DNA of 64,000 nt from Accumulibacter sp964420975 (GTDB taxonomy: Bacteria > Pseudomonadota > Gammaproteobacteria > Burkholderiales > Rhodocyclaceae), in contig CAYQVH010000002.1 of NCBI GenBank assembly GCA_964420975.1, positions 124,001 through 188,000 of the forward strand, in the 5' to 3' direction. The translations under genes were made by a program, and so were the position numbers. Below, piece after piece: positions 26,778 through 34,627 of the stretch. Within the stretch, counting starts at the first letter, position 1; each line of letters opens with the position of its first letter. The notes below the pieces were generated by a model. The model was not told the DNA's origin and did no database searches. It worked only from the letters and a program-made list of their open reading frames with translations.

Positions 26778-27791
26778 TCAAACGCTCAGGCAGATCTTGC
26801 CGAAATGCTGTCCGCTGGCCAGATAGTCAAGCGCCTCGTGCAGGGCAGCGAACGGGAAGACTCGGTCGACCACCGGCTGCATGGCATGTCGGGCGATGGC
26901 CGCCGTCATGTCGAGAAAGTCGTCACGGCTGCCGACGGCGATACCCTGCAGGCGGACTTGGCGGGTAACGACCAGCCCGAGCGAGACGTCCATGCGTCCG
27001 CCGGAGAGCACTCCGATCAGGCTGATCGTTCCACCCGGCCGGATCGCCCGCAACGCCTGGGGGAGCGTTTGTTCGCCACCGACCTCGATGACGTGGTCGA
27101 CCCCTTCGCCGCCAGCGATCTCCCTTGCCCGTCGCCCCCATTCCGGCAGCGTCCGGTAATTGATCGTCGCGTCGGCGCCGAGCGCGCGAGCCCGCGCAAG
27201 CTTGTCGTCGCTCGACGAGGTGACAATCACCGTGCAGCCAGCGAGCTTGGCGAACTGCAGCGCGAACAGCGAGACCCCGCCGGTCCCCTGGACAAGCACG
27301 GTGGCGCCCGGTCGGATTTGACCTTCGCTGATCAGCGCCCGCCAAGCCGTCAGCGCTGCCGTCGGTAGCGTCGCCGCCTGAGCGTCGTCGAGATGTTCGG
27401 GGATGCGCGCGACGCCCGTCTCCTGGAAAACCCGGTATTCGGCCATCGTGCCGTCGAGTTCGCAGCCGAGACTGCGACTCAGGCGCTCGCCGTTGGCGGG
27501 TCCCCCTGGCCAGCTCTGGAAGAACAGCGGGCAGACGCGATCGCCGGGTGTCAAGGTGCTGACGCCGACGCCGACCGCGTCGACGATGCCGGCGCCGTCG
27601 GAGAGCATGATCAGGGGCAGCGCCTGCTGGCGCGCGCCGTAACCGCGCTGCGGTACGAGCAGATCGCGATAATTCAGAGCGGTTGCCCGCATCGCGACGC
27701 GCACTTCTCCCGGACCCGGCCGAGGATCGGGACGGCTCGACAAGCGCAGGTTTTGTCGCGTCCAGGCGTCTTCCACTTGAAACACTTTCAT
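26778..27791 (-). CDS. NAD(P)-dependent alcohol dehydrogenase / quinone-oxidoreductase type MDR protein
   Basis: A 337-residue medium-chain reductase. The N-terminal half has RATALNYRDLLVPQRGYG and SDGAGIVDAVG, and the coenzyme fold has GTGGVSLFALQFAKLAG near residue 170. The usual catalytic-zinc Cys is absent (NYRDL in its place), which places it with zinc-independent quinone-oxidoreductase-like enzymes. The ATG at 27791 has AAGGAG upstream. It converges with the methyltransferase gene. Substrate unknown. Confidence 0.88.
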   Translation of the reverse strand: MKVFQVEDAWTRQNLRLSSRPDPRPGPGEVRVAMRATALNYRDLLVPQRGYGARQQALPLIMLSDGAGIVDAVGVGVSTLTPGDRVCPLFFQSWPGGPANGERLSRSLGCELDGTMAEYRVFQETGVARIPEHLDDAQAATLPTAALTAWRALISEGQIRPGATVLVQGTGGVSLFALQFAKLAGCTVIVTSSSDDKLARARALGADATINYRTLPEWGRRAREIAGGEGVDHVIEVGGEQTLPQALRAIRPGGTISLIGVLSGGRMDVSLGLVVTRQVRLQGIAVGSRDDFLDMTAAIARHAMQPVVDRVFPFAALHEALDYLASGQHFGKICLSV

Positions 27792-27913
27792 CGACGTCTC
27801 CTTGGTTGGCAAAGCCTGAGCGTATCGCACTTCCGCCTGTCGGGACATCAGCAGGCAGCCGTGTCTTCGCAGCAAGTGGCTGACCAGCCACCCAATTTAC
27901 AGCAGTCAGCTGT

Positions 27914-28240
27914 TTACTTCCCGGTATTGCTGTCGAGACCGGAAAAGTTGCTGATCTTGACCGACCCATCGGGGAAGCGCGCCACGATCTCCAACTGGCC
28001 GCCCATCGCCTCGATGTGGCTGCGCAGGGTGGAAAGATACATGTCGGTTCGCTTCTCCATTTTTGCGATGGAAGGCTGCTGGACGTGCAGCACCTCGGCC
28101 AGCATCTTCTGGGACAAGCCGCGCGCTGGACGAAGCTCGTTCAGCGGCCTCTCCGCAAGCATGGCCAGCGCCTTGGCTTCAGCGCGAGCCTGAGAGTCCG
28201 GAGACGTCTGCGCCCGCAGGTGCGCAAACTTCTTAGCCAT
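27914..28240 (-). CDS. XRE-family antitoxin
   Basis: A 108-residue protein with a central helix-turn-helix (GLSQKMLAEVLHVQQPSIAKMEKR) and a C-terminal strand SVKISNF, the layout of HigA/XRE antitoxins that follow RelE/ParE-type toxins. Its start codon overlaps the end of a decayed toxin frame on the same strand. With the toxin broken it may survive as an orphan regulator. Confidence 0.82.
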   Translation of the reverse strand: MAKKFAHLRAQTSPDSQARAEAKALAMLAERPLNELRPARGLSQKMLAEVLHVQQPSIAKMEKRTDMYLSTLRSHIEAMGGQLEIVARFPDGSVKISNFSGLDSNTGK

Positions 28241-28364
28241 TGATCAGCCCTTCCTTTCGAAGTTGCCGCAAGTGTTCGTCGTACAGTCGGTCGGCGATGG
28301 GGACGTTCACCACGTACCAGCGGTCATCGCCCGTGTTGTTCCCGCCAATCAACAAAAGCTCGGG
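28233..28364 (-). pseudogene. C-terminal remnant of a RelE/ParE-type toxin
   Basis: Upstream of the antitoxin the frame reads PELLLIGGNNTGDDRWYVVN then VPIADRLYDEHLRQLRKEGL, matching the end of RelE/ParE-type toxins paired with XRE antitoxins (pattern LLIGGDKTGxDRWY...LYDEHL). An in-frame stop at 28365-28367 precedes it, and the piece that should come next (GIFDPS) lies in another frame, which indicates a frameshift. No N-terminal half is found farther upstream. Confidence 0.65.
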
Positions 28365-28472
28365 TCAAATATTCCGACAATGGAATGTCTGTGCGCCACG
28401 CAGTGGCTCTGGCGATCACGTTCCCGAACTCGCTTGGCAGCCGGTTATGGATCCTTTCCCGCCTGTGGCTAA

Positions 28473-31400
28473 TCATCGCCGAAAGTCCACCGCATTGGCG
28501 GCGGTCGCCGGCCGCGAGCGTCGGCGCAGGTCGGCGAAGGGGATCTCGCTGGAGCGGAAATCATCGAAGGCTCGTCCGTTGCCGCCGTACCCCGTCCACA
28601 CCAGCAGGAGGCCCCATTCATTCCAGGTCAGGTCGCGGACGTAGGCGAGGGCGAGTTGGTGGCGGAGTTCGCCCGCGGTCCACCACTCGTGACTGATCTC
28701 GGCGCCGACTCGGCGACGGTCGTAAGCGCGACGGCGATCGGCGTCGTGGAGATAGTGCGTCTGACCGTAATTGACTTCGAGCAGCGTGGCGCCGACCAAC
28801 TGTTGCCAGCCGAGGCGACCGCCCAGATGGTCGAGCCCGCCCGCGCCCAGTGGATTGCTGACGACGCTCAGGCCGCCGTAGGCGACGCTGTCGAGCCAGG
28901 GCCGGGCATACCAGGTGTCGCTCGCTCCCCAGCCGTTGCGATGCTGCCAGCGATAGTGCGAGAAGACGTCGGCGTCGACCGGTTGGTTGGGGTCTGTTCC
29001 GGGGTTCTCGGCGTGTCGCAGAAAAGCGAACAGACGCGGCACATGGTAGATCTTGGGCGTCAGCTCGCGGACCTGCGAGACGCCAGCCGAGACCTCGCCG
29101 CCCCAGCCGGTCTGCTCCTTGCCGGCGGTCAGACTCGTGCGTTGCGCGAAGAGGCTGGCTTGCCAATCGACGTTCAGAGGTACCGGTTGCAGGGTGTGGC
29201 TGCCGGCCGCGCGCAGGCCGATGCTGGCGTCGCCGGCCGGACGCTGACGCAGCAGCGCCTCGGCGAAGAAGTAGCGGCGCGCGGCTTCGTCGTGCTGGCG
29301 CCAGGTCAGCGCCGTTTCCCAGAAGCGATCGATGCTCGGCGCGTCTTGTTCAGGGGCGAGGCGGCGGACGTAAGCCACGCTGAGCGAGAGGGTTCCCGGC
29401 TCCTGCCCTGTCCCCGCTCCTGACCCTTCTCCCGGCCGCGGCAGGTCGTCGCGCAGCCAGGCGCTGTTCGCCGCCGCCGGCGGCGGCAGCACCGCCGGGA
29501 CGGGCGGCGGCGGTTGCGGCGTGTAGTCCGGGGCGCGTACTCGCGGCGGCGGCCTGGTCTGGCCGGCGACGGCCAGGACGTGCAGGCGGAAAAGCGCTTC
29601 GCTTTCCCCTGTCCGTGGAGTCAGCGAGAGTCGCTGCCAGCCGGCGGCAAGGTACTGGTAGCGGCTTTCGCTGCGTGACCCCGGCGGATCGCTGCGCCAT
29701 TCGTCGATGCGCAGCCAGGTTGGGCCGGCGATGTCGGCGGTGATCGCTTGCGTCGCCGTTGCCAGGTGATAGAAGCGCTCGACCGGTTCGGCGAAAGGCC
29801 GTGCGCCTTCGCCGAATCCGACGCGCAGCCATTGGTCGGCGAGCGGCTCGACGGTCGCCAGGCGCAAGACGTGACGCCCCGCCGGCAGCGTGAACACGAC
29901 CCGCTGCTGGCGGTGTTGGCCGTCGAGAACGACGCGCCGCGCGGCTTGTCCGTCGACCTGCCAAGTGACGGTCATTGCCTGGGGCAGCTGGAACGTCGTT
30001 TCTTCGGCGGTCAGCACCATCGTCGTCCGGCTCGGCCGCGGATTGTCGAAAGTGACGACCAGCGGTCCGTCGCCAGGCAGTCGGTATTCGTCCCGGCCGA
30101 GAGGCGCGAGCAGCGCCTGCCGCGCGCGTAGGGCCGGCGACTCCGGCTGCCAGCGGTCGAGCAGCCGGCTGCGCTCGCCGGCGTCCGCCGCGAGCAGCGC
30201 CAGCGGTTGCCATTCGGCGCGACGATGCAGGCGTTCGAGCAGGGCGCCGCGATCCTGGACGTCGCGGACGGCGTTGGCCAGGGACTCGGCCAGCGCCAGC
30301 GCTTCGGCATACTGTTGCGGCTGCTGCTCGGCGAGCCAGAGAAGCTCGCCGAGGCGGCGGCGAACGGTCGTCGCGTCGTAGACTTCCGGTGGCTGCAATA
30401 GCGCCGGCCAATCGCCGCTGGCGAGCGCCGCGGCGGCGGCGTCGGCGGCGTCGCCAGCGGCGGGTTCGACGCCGGCGACGGCGCTCGCCCACTGGCGTTC
30501 GCCGGCGCGGACGCGGAAGTGGGCGAGTGCTGGCGAATGGCCCTCGTCGACGACGCTGACACAGCGCGCACAAATTCCCGCCCACGCCGTGGACACGCGG
30601 TCGGCGGGCGGGCCGGCGACCGGCGCCGCCAGGCTGTCGCGGTCGAGCGGCGGCAGCAGGCCGAGGTCGTGCAGGGCTTGCGACGAATCGATGCCGACCA
30701 GCAGCGGCAGGGATCCGGCGTCGACCGTCAGGTCGTGAGCGCCGGCCGGCAGCGAGATCTCGCGCACGATGGCGCGGCCGGCAAACCACTGGGGCTCGCC
30801 GACCCAGGCAAGTCCGGGCGCCGGCTGGTTGTTGAGGATCGGCTCGACCCAGCGGTGGCCGGCCGCCCGCAGGTCGATCCAGCCGTCGAGCACACTTTCG
30901 GCGCGGTGATGCACGGGTCGCAACTCGAAGCGCAGGCGTTGCGGGCCGAAGACGCGCAGGCGGACGGGGCGCGTCGGTTCGGCCAGCAGCCGGATCAGAG
31001 GCTGATCCCGGTCGACGCTGCTCAGTTGCACGGCGCCGGCGGCGGCGACGACGGCCGCCGGCGCCGGCGCCCAGTAGCGTGGCCCCGGCTGCTCGGCGCG
31101 CGCTTGCGCCCAGGCGGCAAGCGCTTCGGGAGTTCCTTCGTCAAGCTGCGCGGCGATGGCGGCCCTTTTCTCGCGCTGAGCGATCAGCGCCACGCCTTCG
31201 TCACCGGCTTGCCGCCACTGCTCGTCGGCGGCGACGGCGTCGCCGTTGACCAGCGCGAGCCAGCCGAGCCAGTAGGCGCGGCGCTCAGGCGTCAGCGGCT
31301 CGGCGGCGTCGGCGAGGGTCGCCAGCCAGCCGGCGGCGAGGGCGGCGGCGGCGAGGTTTTCGGCTGGCGGCTGGTCGAGGGTCAGCAACAACTGGACGGC

Positions 31401-33743
31401 GAGTGGCGCGTCGCCGTCGTCGAGGTAGGCGTTGGCGAGCGCCGTCGCCAACGCTGGGTCGTCCGGATCGCGCAACAATGCGGTGGCGTAGAGCCGGCGC
31501 AGGCCGCCGCTGTCGCCCTCGCTGCGGTAGCGCGCGGCCAGTCGCTCGCGGCAGTCGCTCGCCAGCGCCGTGTCGTCGCCGAGGACGAGCGCTTTGCACA
31601 GTTGCTCGCTGAGGTAGGTTTCGCCGAGCGCCGCCAGCGTTTCGAACTGAAGCCGCCTGGCCTGGCTGCCGTGCTGACCGGCGAGTTGTTCGAGGGCCGC
31701 CAGCGGCTGCCCGGCGGCGAGCAGGCGACGCGCCGCGTCGACCCGGCTGGAATCGTCGGCAAGCGACACCGGCACGGGCGCCAGCCCGGCGGCGAAGAGC
31801 GCGGCGTCGGCGCGGAGCGTGCGCGCCAGCGCCTGCCAGCGGGCGTCGAGCAAGGCCTTTCCGGGCTCGCCGGGCAGCTCTGGAGCGGGCGCCAGCGCCT
31901 TGCGCCAGGCGGCTGCCCGTTCGGCGTGGCGGCTGTCGCGAACGGCCGCCTGCCATGACGTGTCGTCCCAGGCCAGCGGGCGGGCGCGGCGCAGCGCCAG
32001 CGCGACGCTGACCGGTGAGCCGTCTTCGCGCCAGACGCGAATTCGCCGCGTCGTCGCCGGCAGGTCGAGTTCGAGGGTCGCCGCCTGGACGACGAGGGCC
32101 GGCGGCTGCTGGCGGGCGAACGCGCCGCTGCGCACGCCGTCCTCGCCGTAACGCTGGCGCTGCGCCAACAGCCAGGCTTCGAGCGCGGTCGCCGCGGCGT
32201 CGTCTGCGGCCAGCGCCGCGGGCGCCAAGTAAATCGTCTGCGGCGGTTCGTCGTCGAATTGCAGCCGCAAGGTCGCCGCTTCGCCGGCCGCCGTCAGCCA
32301 CAGCCGGCTATGCGCCGCGTGTTCTGGCAGCCAGTAGGTCAGTGCGGAGCGCGAATCCGGCAGGGGAAGAAAGTGGCCGCTTTCGAGCCGCGCCGCCCAG
32401 CCGGCGGCGTGCTGGCTGGCGACGGTGACGCCGCGCTCGCTGTCCGCCCAGGGCGCGCGGCGCGTGGACAGGAGCCAGTAGCGGCGGGGCGCTGCCGCCG
32501 GCCAGCGGCTGGGTTGCAGCGCCTGCAGGGAAGTGAAGTGGCCGCTGACATCGGCCGCCGCCTGGCGCGCTTCCGGGCTGTCGGGAAAATCGATGGCGAG
32601 GCGGCGCAGCGCGTCGGCAGCGAGCAGGCCGCCGTCGCGCCAGCGCTCGTCGGCGGCGACGCGCACGGCGGCGGCGGCGATCTGGTCCGGGCGTTCGGCC
32701 GGAGCCGCGGCGAACGACGGCGCGACGCTGGCGACGCTCTCCTGCCACGGCGCCTGGTCGTCGGTCAGAGGATGCGCGGCGCGCGCGCGGCTCGCGGTGA
32801 GCGCCGGCTGGTTGGCCGCCGGCAGCAGATAGTCGGGGTCGTCTAGCGCCAGGAGGCGGACGAAGGCGGCGTTCGGCAAGCGGATCTGAAGTTGGTGCGC
32901 GCCGGCTGGAACTTCGACCACGAACGCCTGCAAGCGGCTGACGACGACCGGCTCGCCGTCGGCGAACACCGGCTGTCGCGCTTCAGCGGCGGTCGGCCAC
33001 GTCGGTCGGGCCAGCGGAGCGCCGTCGAGATCGATTTCGGCGGTGAGAAGTTGGGCGTCGTGGCGGTCGTGAGCGTCGTAGTGCAGGCGTATCTCGATCC
33101 GGACGCGCAGCGGACCGATCAGGTCGAGGCGACGCTGCTCGCCAGCGGCGCTGCGCCAGTAGTCCTGGCCAGCGGCGTCGCGGGCCGGGCGCAAGCTGCG
33201 CGGGGGATCGGCGAAAGGCAGGACGCGGCGGTAAGGCGCGATAGGCGGCGGTGGTTCGCGCCGTCCGGCGTAAAGCGTGAATTCGAGGGCGCCGGCCGCC
33301 TCCGCCGGGCGTTCGAGCAGCAGTTCGGGGTCGCCGGCGACGGCCGGCTGCAGCAACTGGTCGTCGCCGGCTGACAACCAGCGCTGCTGATGGTAAAGGC
33401 CGCTGCCGTCGCCGACGGCGACGGTGATGCCGGCGCTGTCCCAGGTCGGCGCCGAGAGGCGTGCGGAACTGTCGGCCGGCAGCCGAATCCAGGTGCGCTC
33501 GCCGGGGGCCAGGCGAAACGACTCTCCTTCCGGCGCGCGGCCGGCGAGCCACAGGCCGGGGATCCGCGCCACATTGTGCCAGCGCAAGGGCGTCGGGTAC
33601 TGCGCGGCGAGGTCGATCGGCAGGGGGTCGATCTGCGCCCGGCACGGCGCGATGGTGAAGACGGTGAAGACGGCGAGCAGCGCCAGCCGCCAGCGCGGGA
33701 AGGCGATCGCGCGGCGCGGCCCGACGACCGAAGCCGGAATCAA
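28473..33743 (-). CDS. Giant exported protein with beta-sandwich, TPR-like and outer-membrane barrel-like regions (Cap-like locus)
   Basis: A 1756-residue protein with a signal peptide (RLALLAVFTVFTIAPCRAQ). It contains several beta-sandwich-like modules marked by LPAGAHxLxI or LPAGRHVLRL, a helical TPR-like middle (about residues 690-870, for example GETYLSEQLCKALVLGDD and DPALATALANAYLDDGDAP), a Pro-rich linker near residue 1400, and a C-terminal 320 residues of alternating aromatic strands (FSHYRWQHRNGWGASDTWYA and ALAYVRDLTWNEWGLLLVW) that look like an outer-membrane barrel. The architecture recalls export porins such as PgaA or BcsC (TPR then barrel). The start is TTG at 33743, overlapping the upstream stop (TTGA), with AGGAGAGG just before. 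Last gene of the operon. The family is not recognised. Confidence 0.8.
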   Translation of the reverse strand: MIPASVVGPRRAIAFPRWRLALLAVFTVFTIAPCRAQIDPLPIDLAAQYPTPLRWHNVARIPGLWLAGRAPEGESFRLAPGERTWIRLPADSSARLSAPTWDSAGITVAVGDGSGLYHQQRWLSAGDDQLLQPAVAGDPELLLERPAEAAGALEFTLYAGRREPPPPIAPYRRVLPFADPPRSLRPARDAAGQDYWRSAAGEQRRLDLIGPLRVRIEIRLHYDAHDRHDAQLLTAEIDLDGAPLARPTWPTAAEARQPVFADGEPVVVSRLQAFVVEVPAGAHQLQIRLPNAAFVRLLALDDPDYLLPAANQPALTASRARAAHPLTDDQAPWQESVASVAPSFAAAPAERPDQIAAAAVRVAADERWRDGGLLAADALRRLAIDFPDSPEARQAAADVSGHFTSLQALQPSRWPAAAPRRYWLLSTRRAPWADSERGVTVASQHAAGWAARLESGHFLPLPDSRSALTYWLPEHAAHSRLWLTAAGEAATLRLQFDDEPPQTIYLAPAALAADDAAATALEAWLLAQRQRYGEDGVRSGAFARQQPPALVVQAATLELDLPATTRRIRVWREDGSPVSVALALRRARPLAWDDTSWQAAVRDSRHAERAAAWRKALAPAPELPGEPGKALLDARWQALARTLRADAALFAAGLAPVPVSLADDSSRVDAARRLLAAGQPLAALEQLAGQHGSQARRLQFETLAALGETYLSEQLCKALVLGDDTALASDCRERLAARYRSEGDSGGLRRLYATALLRDPDDPALATALANAYLDDGDAPLAVQLLLTLDQPPAENLAAAALAAGWLATLADAAEPLTPERRAYWLGWLALVNGDAVAADEQWRQAGDEGVALIAQREKRAAIAAQLDEGTPEALAAWAQARAEQPGPRYWAPAPAAVVAAAGAVQLSSVDRDQPLIRLLAEPTRPVRLRVFGPQRLRFELRPVHHRAESVLDGWIDLRAAGHRWVEPILNNQPAPGLAWVGEPQWFAGRAIVREISLPAGAHDLTVDAGSLPLLVGIDSSQALHDLGLLPPLDRDSLAAPVAGPPADRVSTAWAGICARCVSVVDEGHSPALAHFRVRAGERQWASAVAGVEPAAGDAADAAAAALASGDWPALLQPPEVYDATTVRRRLGELLWLAEQQPQQYAEALALAESLANAVRDVQDRGALLERLHRRAEWQPLALLAADAGERSRLLDRWQPESPALRARQALLAPLGRDEYRLPGDGPLVVTFDNPRPSRTTMVLTAEETTFQLPQAMTVTWQVDGQAARRVVLDGQHRQQRVVFTLPAGRHVLRLATVEPLADQWLRVGFGEGARPFAEPVERFYHLATATQAITADIAGPTWLRIDEWRSDPPGSRSESRYQYLAAGWQRLSLTPRTGESEALFRLHVLAVAGQTRPPPRVRAPDYTPQPPPPVPAVLPPPAAANSAWLRDDLPRPGEGSGAGTGQEPGTLSLSVAYVRRLAPEQDAPSIDRFWETALTWRQHDEAARRYFFAEALLRQRPAGDASIGLRAAGSHTLQPVPLNVDWQASLFAQRTSLTAGKEQTGWGGEVSAGVSQVRELTPKIYHVPRLFAFLRHAENPGTDPNQPVDADVFSHYRWQHRNGWGASDTWYARPWLDSVAYGGLSVVSNPLGAGGLDHLGGRLGWQQLVGATLLEVNYGQTHYLHDADRRRAYDRRRVGAEISHEWWTAGELRHQLALAYVRDLTWNEWGLLLVWTGYGGNGRAFDDFRSSEIPFADLRRRSRPATAANAVDFRR

Positions 33744-34627
33744 CGCGGCCTCTCCTGGACGCAGGCGAGCAAGCGGCGACGAGGATCCGGTTCGTCACGC
33801 AGCGCCCGGCGCAGATCGCGGTCGATTTCCATGTGTACGAACGGGCTTTCCCGGGGTGCACCGGTCAGGCGCACGATTCGCGCTTGCGCGTTGGTCGTCG
33901 CGCCAAGCTCGCTCACCGTATCGCCGAACAGTCCGATCGGCCCCAGGCCGGCGTTGGCCAGGCAATCGCGCAGCCGGCGCAGGCGATCGGGAGGCGAGCG
34001 CTCGCCCGAGCTGAGAATGATCGCCGCGTTCGCCGCGCTCCGGCTGCGCCGCTTGCTCTCTTCGAAACCGTGAATCTGCAACAGCGTCTTGCCGGGGCGC
34101 GCGGCGGCCCAGGCGGCGGTGAACGCGTTGAAGTACGTGCCGTCGAGGTGCGCCATGTCGGCATGCACGGTGTCTCCTTCGTAGTCGTAGCGGCGTGGCA
34201 CGGTGTTCCACAGAGCGGCTTCGAAATGGCCTTCGAGAAACAGCGAGAGGCCGATTTCGCGCGTCATTTCGTCGCTGAAGCTGTGCGGCATTTGCAGGTG
34301 ATTCTGGCCGCCGCGGCGGATCGCCAGCAGGCCGCGGCCGCGGCGGGCGCCGGCTTTTTCCGCGAGCAGCCAGATCTCGCCGTTCGCGCCGTCGAGCGCT
34401 TCCCAGACGAGTTCGAGCGGTGCGGCGTCGGCGCGGATCTCGTCATCCGGTTTGCCGGCCAGGAGTTTGTCGAACAATTTCCGCGCCGCCGCCAACTCGT
34501 TGGCGGCGGGGAGCGCCAGGCGCGCCGGCGCCGACGCGGCGCGCAGCCGATCGGCCAGTGGCGGCGCGGCGCAGGCGCTGTGCGCGATGATCCAGGCGGC
34601 CAGGCCGACCGGCCACTGCTTATTCAT
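33740..34627 (-). CDS. Putative exported zinc amidohydrolase (N-formylglutamate-amidohydrolase/carboxypeptidase-like)
   Basis: A 295-residue protein with a signal peptide (WPVGLAAWIIAHSACA). Its motif order is HLQMPHSFSDEMTREIG near residue 117, ADMAHLDGTYFNA near residue 155, LLQIHGF near residue 180, and FVHMEIDRDLRR near residue 270. This resembles zinc amidohydrolases of the N-formylglutamate amidohydrolase/carboxypeptidase fold, where His, Asp/Glu, His and a late Glu form the site. In a CapB/CapC context the natural guess is cleavage or release of an amide-linked polymer, but that is inference. The ATG at 34627 has GAGGAG upstream and overlaps the preceding gene by eight bases. It overlaps the next gene too. 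Confidence 0.7.
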   Translation of the reverse strand: MNKQWPVGLAAWIIAHSACAAPPLADRLRAASAPARLALPAANELAAARKLFDKLLAGKPDDEIRADAAPLELVWEALDGANGEIWLLAEKAGARRGRGLLAIRRGGQNHLQMPHSFSDEMTREIGLSLFLEGHFEAALWNTVPRRYDYEGDTVHADMAHLDGTYFNAFTAAWAAARPGKTLLQIHGFEESKRRSRSAANAAIILSSGERSPPDRLRRLRDCLANAGLGPIGLFGDTVSELGATTNAQARIVRLTGAPRESPFVHMEIDRDLRRALRDEPDPRRRLLACVQERPR

